A stretch of 7,059 nucleotides of DNA, taken from assembly GCA_949841235.1 (NCBI GenBank), contig CATKZA010000089.1:1-7059 (forward strand). Direction: 5' to 3'. This DNA comes from an uncultured Clostridiaceae bacterium (GTDB lineage: Bacteria; Bacillota; Clostridia; Lachnospirales; Lachnospiraceae). Within the stretch, counting starts at the first letter, position 1, and every line of letters starts with the position of its first letter. A program made the position numbers and the translations under genes. Shown here in pieces: positions 6,727-7,059 of the stretch. The notes beneath the pieces were generated by a model, which was not told the origin of the DNA, made no database searches, and worked only from the letters and a program-made list of their open reading frames with translations.

Positions 6727-6798
6727 GATGCCATCTGTATCTGATGCACGTTTTCCCTATGACCCGTGCCTTCGTCATCGTCATTGCATACGCATATT

Positions 6799-6827
6799 AT
6801 CATAATATGAGGAGGGCGATTTGTCAA
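6799..6827 (-). promoter_or_regulatory. Sigma-A promoter of ileS
   Basis: On the minus strand, a perfect TTGACA (6827-6822), a 17-nt spacer and TATGAT (6804-6799) make a strong housekeeping promoter. Transcription should start near 6791-6793, giving a leader of about 135 nt before ileS. A 10-bp palindrome, ATGCGCGCAT (6840-6849), lies just upstream of the -35; its meaning is unknown. Confidence 0.8.
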
Positions 6828-6880
6828 GGGAGACTCCACATGCGCGCATTTTAACGCTACCCTTCTTCTTTCATTCGATC

Positions 6881-7059
6881 CTATCTTCCAGACATAGCCT
6901 TTATAATGTCTCCGTATGTTACCAGCAATACAGTCCCCATACTATCCGCCATGTCCTGACATCCCTGGGTAAACCCTCTCTTTGCAAACAATACCAACTG
7001 CACTTTCTGATACGGGAACAGCCGACTGCGCTTTTCCAGCGTCTCCAATACGCCCGCAT
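6881..7059 (-). CDS. C-terminal fragment of a probable DUF234-type ATP-binding protein (partial)
   Basis: The minus frame that begins at 7057 stays open for 58 codons to a TAG at 6881-6883, while the other two minus frames close earlier. The residues include ETLEKRSRLFPYQKV, then LVLFAKRGFTQGCQDMADS, then VLLVTYGDIIKAM. An aliphatic strand ending in LF-K-GFT, followed by a helix and another strand, resembles the tail of the archaeal-ATPase-like proteins with a C-terminal DUF234 nuclease-like domain that are frequent in Clostridia. The N-terminal part, with any Walker motifs, lies outside the window. It is upstream of ileS on the same strand, but ileS has its own promoter and needs no shared transcript. 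The family call is from motif memory and is tentative. Confidence 0.6.
   Translation of the reverse strand, partial: AGVLETLEKRSRLFPYQKVQLVLFAKRGFTQGCQDMADSMGTVLLVTYGDIIKAMSGR

Noticed and set aside
6677..6784. Possible 35-codon leader peptide on the minus strand in the ileS leader (starts MTMTKARVIG)
   Set aside because: It has no Shine-Dalgarno, begins only a few bases after the predicted transcription start, and has just two Ile codons, so classical leader-peptide attenuation is not supported. It does span both arms of the terminator and could be revisited if conserved.
6657..6793. T-box riboswitch upstream of ileS
   Set aside because: No UGGNACCGCG or close variant and too short a leader. 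Only the terminator and a competing hairpin are visible.
6657..6839. 61-codon N-terminal extension of ileS
   Set aside because: The extension would begin upstream of the -35 element and run through the promoter and leader terminator. MYEKVSTDLN matches the usual start of the family and has a Shine-Dalgarno sequence.

Overview
The window looks like chromosomal DNA of a Firmicute of class Clostridia, most likely the Lachnospiraceae. This is inferred from strong AGGAGG-type ribosome binding sites, sigma-A promoters, a eukaryote-like (type 2) isoleucyl-tRNA synthetase of about 1050 residues, a membrane-anchored Ig-like protein of a kind common in that family, and a LytTR-type direct-repeat promoter. 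The species cannot be read from the sequence.

Layout, left to right. Positions 1-60 hold the last 19 codons of a rightward gene. Its TAG stop shares the palindrome CTAG with the stop of a leftward gene (57-599) for a membrane-anchored extracytoplasmic protein with an Ig-like domain. The 323-bp divergent intergenic region carries two 14-bp direct repeats with a 21-bp period, followed by a good -35/-10 pair. This promoter points right into an apparent three-gene operon. The operon holds a small secreted, lysine-rich peptide with three cysteines (923-1138) and two tandem paralogous secreted basic proteins (1177-2265 and 2305-3366). The paralogs have near-identical signal peptides and C-terminal 131-residue domains but strongly diverged central regions. 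A perfect 17-bp hairpin closes the operon. The leftward ileS gene (3495-6656) follows, with its own promoter (6799-6827) and a short leader ending in a terminator/antiterminator pair that lacks T-box consensus. The window ends in the C-terminal part of another leftward gene (6881-7059) resembling the tail of DUF234-type ATP-binding proteins.

How it fits together. ileS is housekeeping, and its leader suggests transcription attenuation. The candidate unusual system is the central operon: the control site fits a LytTR response regulator, the family that controls peptide quorum-sensing and bacteriocin loci, and all three products appear to be exported. No regulator, kinase or transporter lies in the window, so the signal and the function of the secreted proteins remain unknown.
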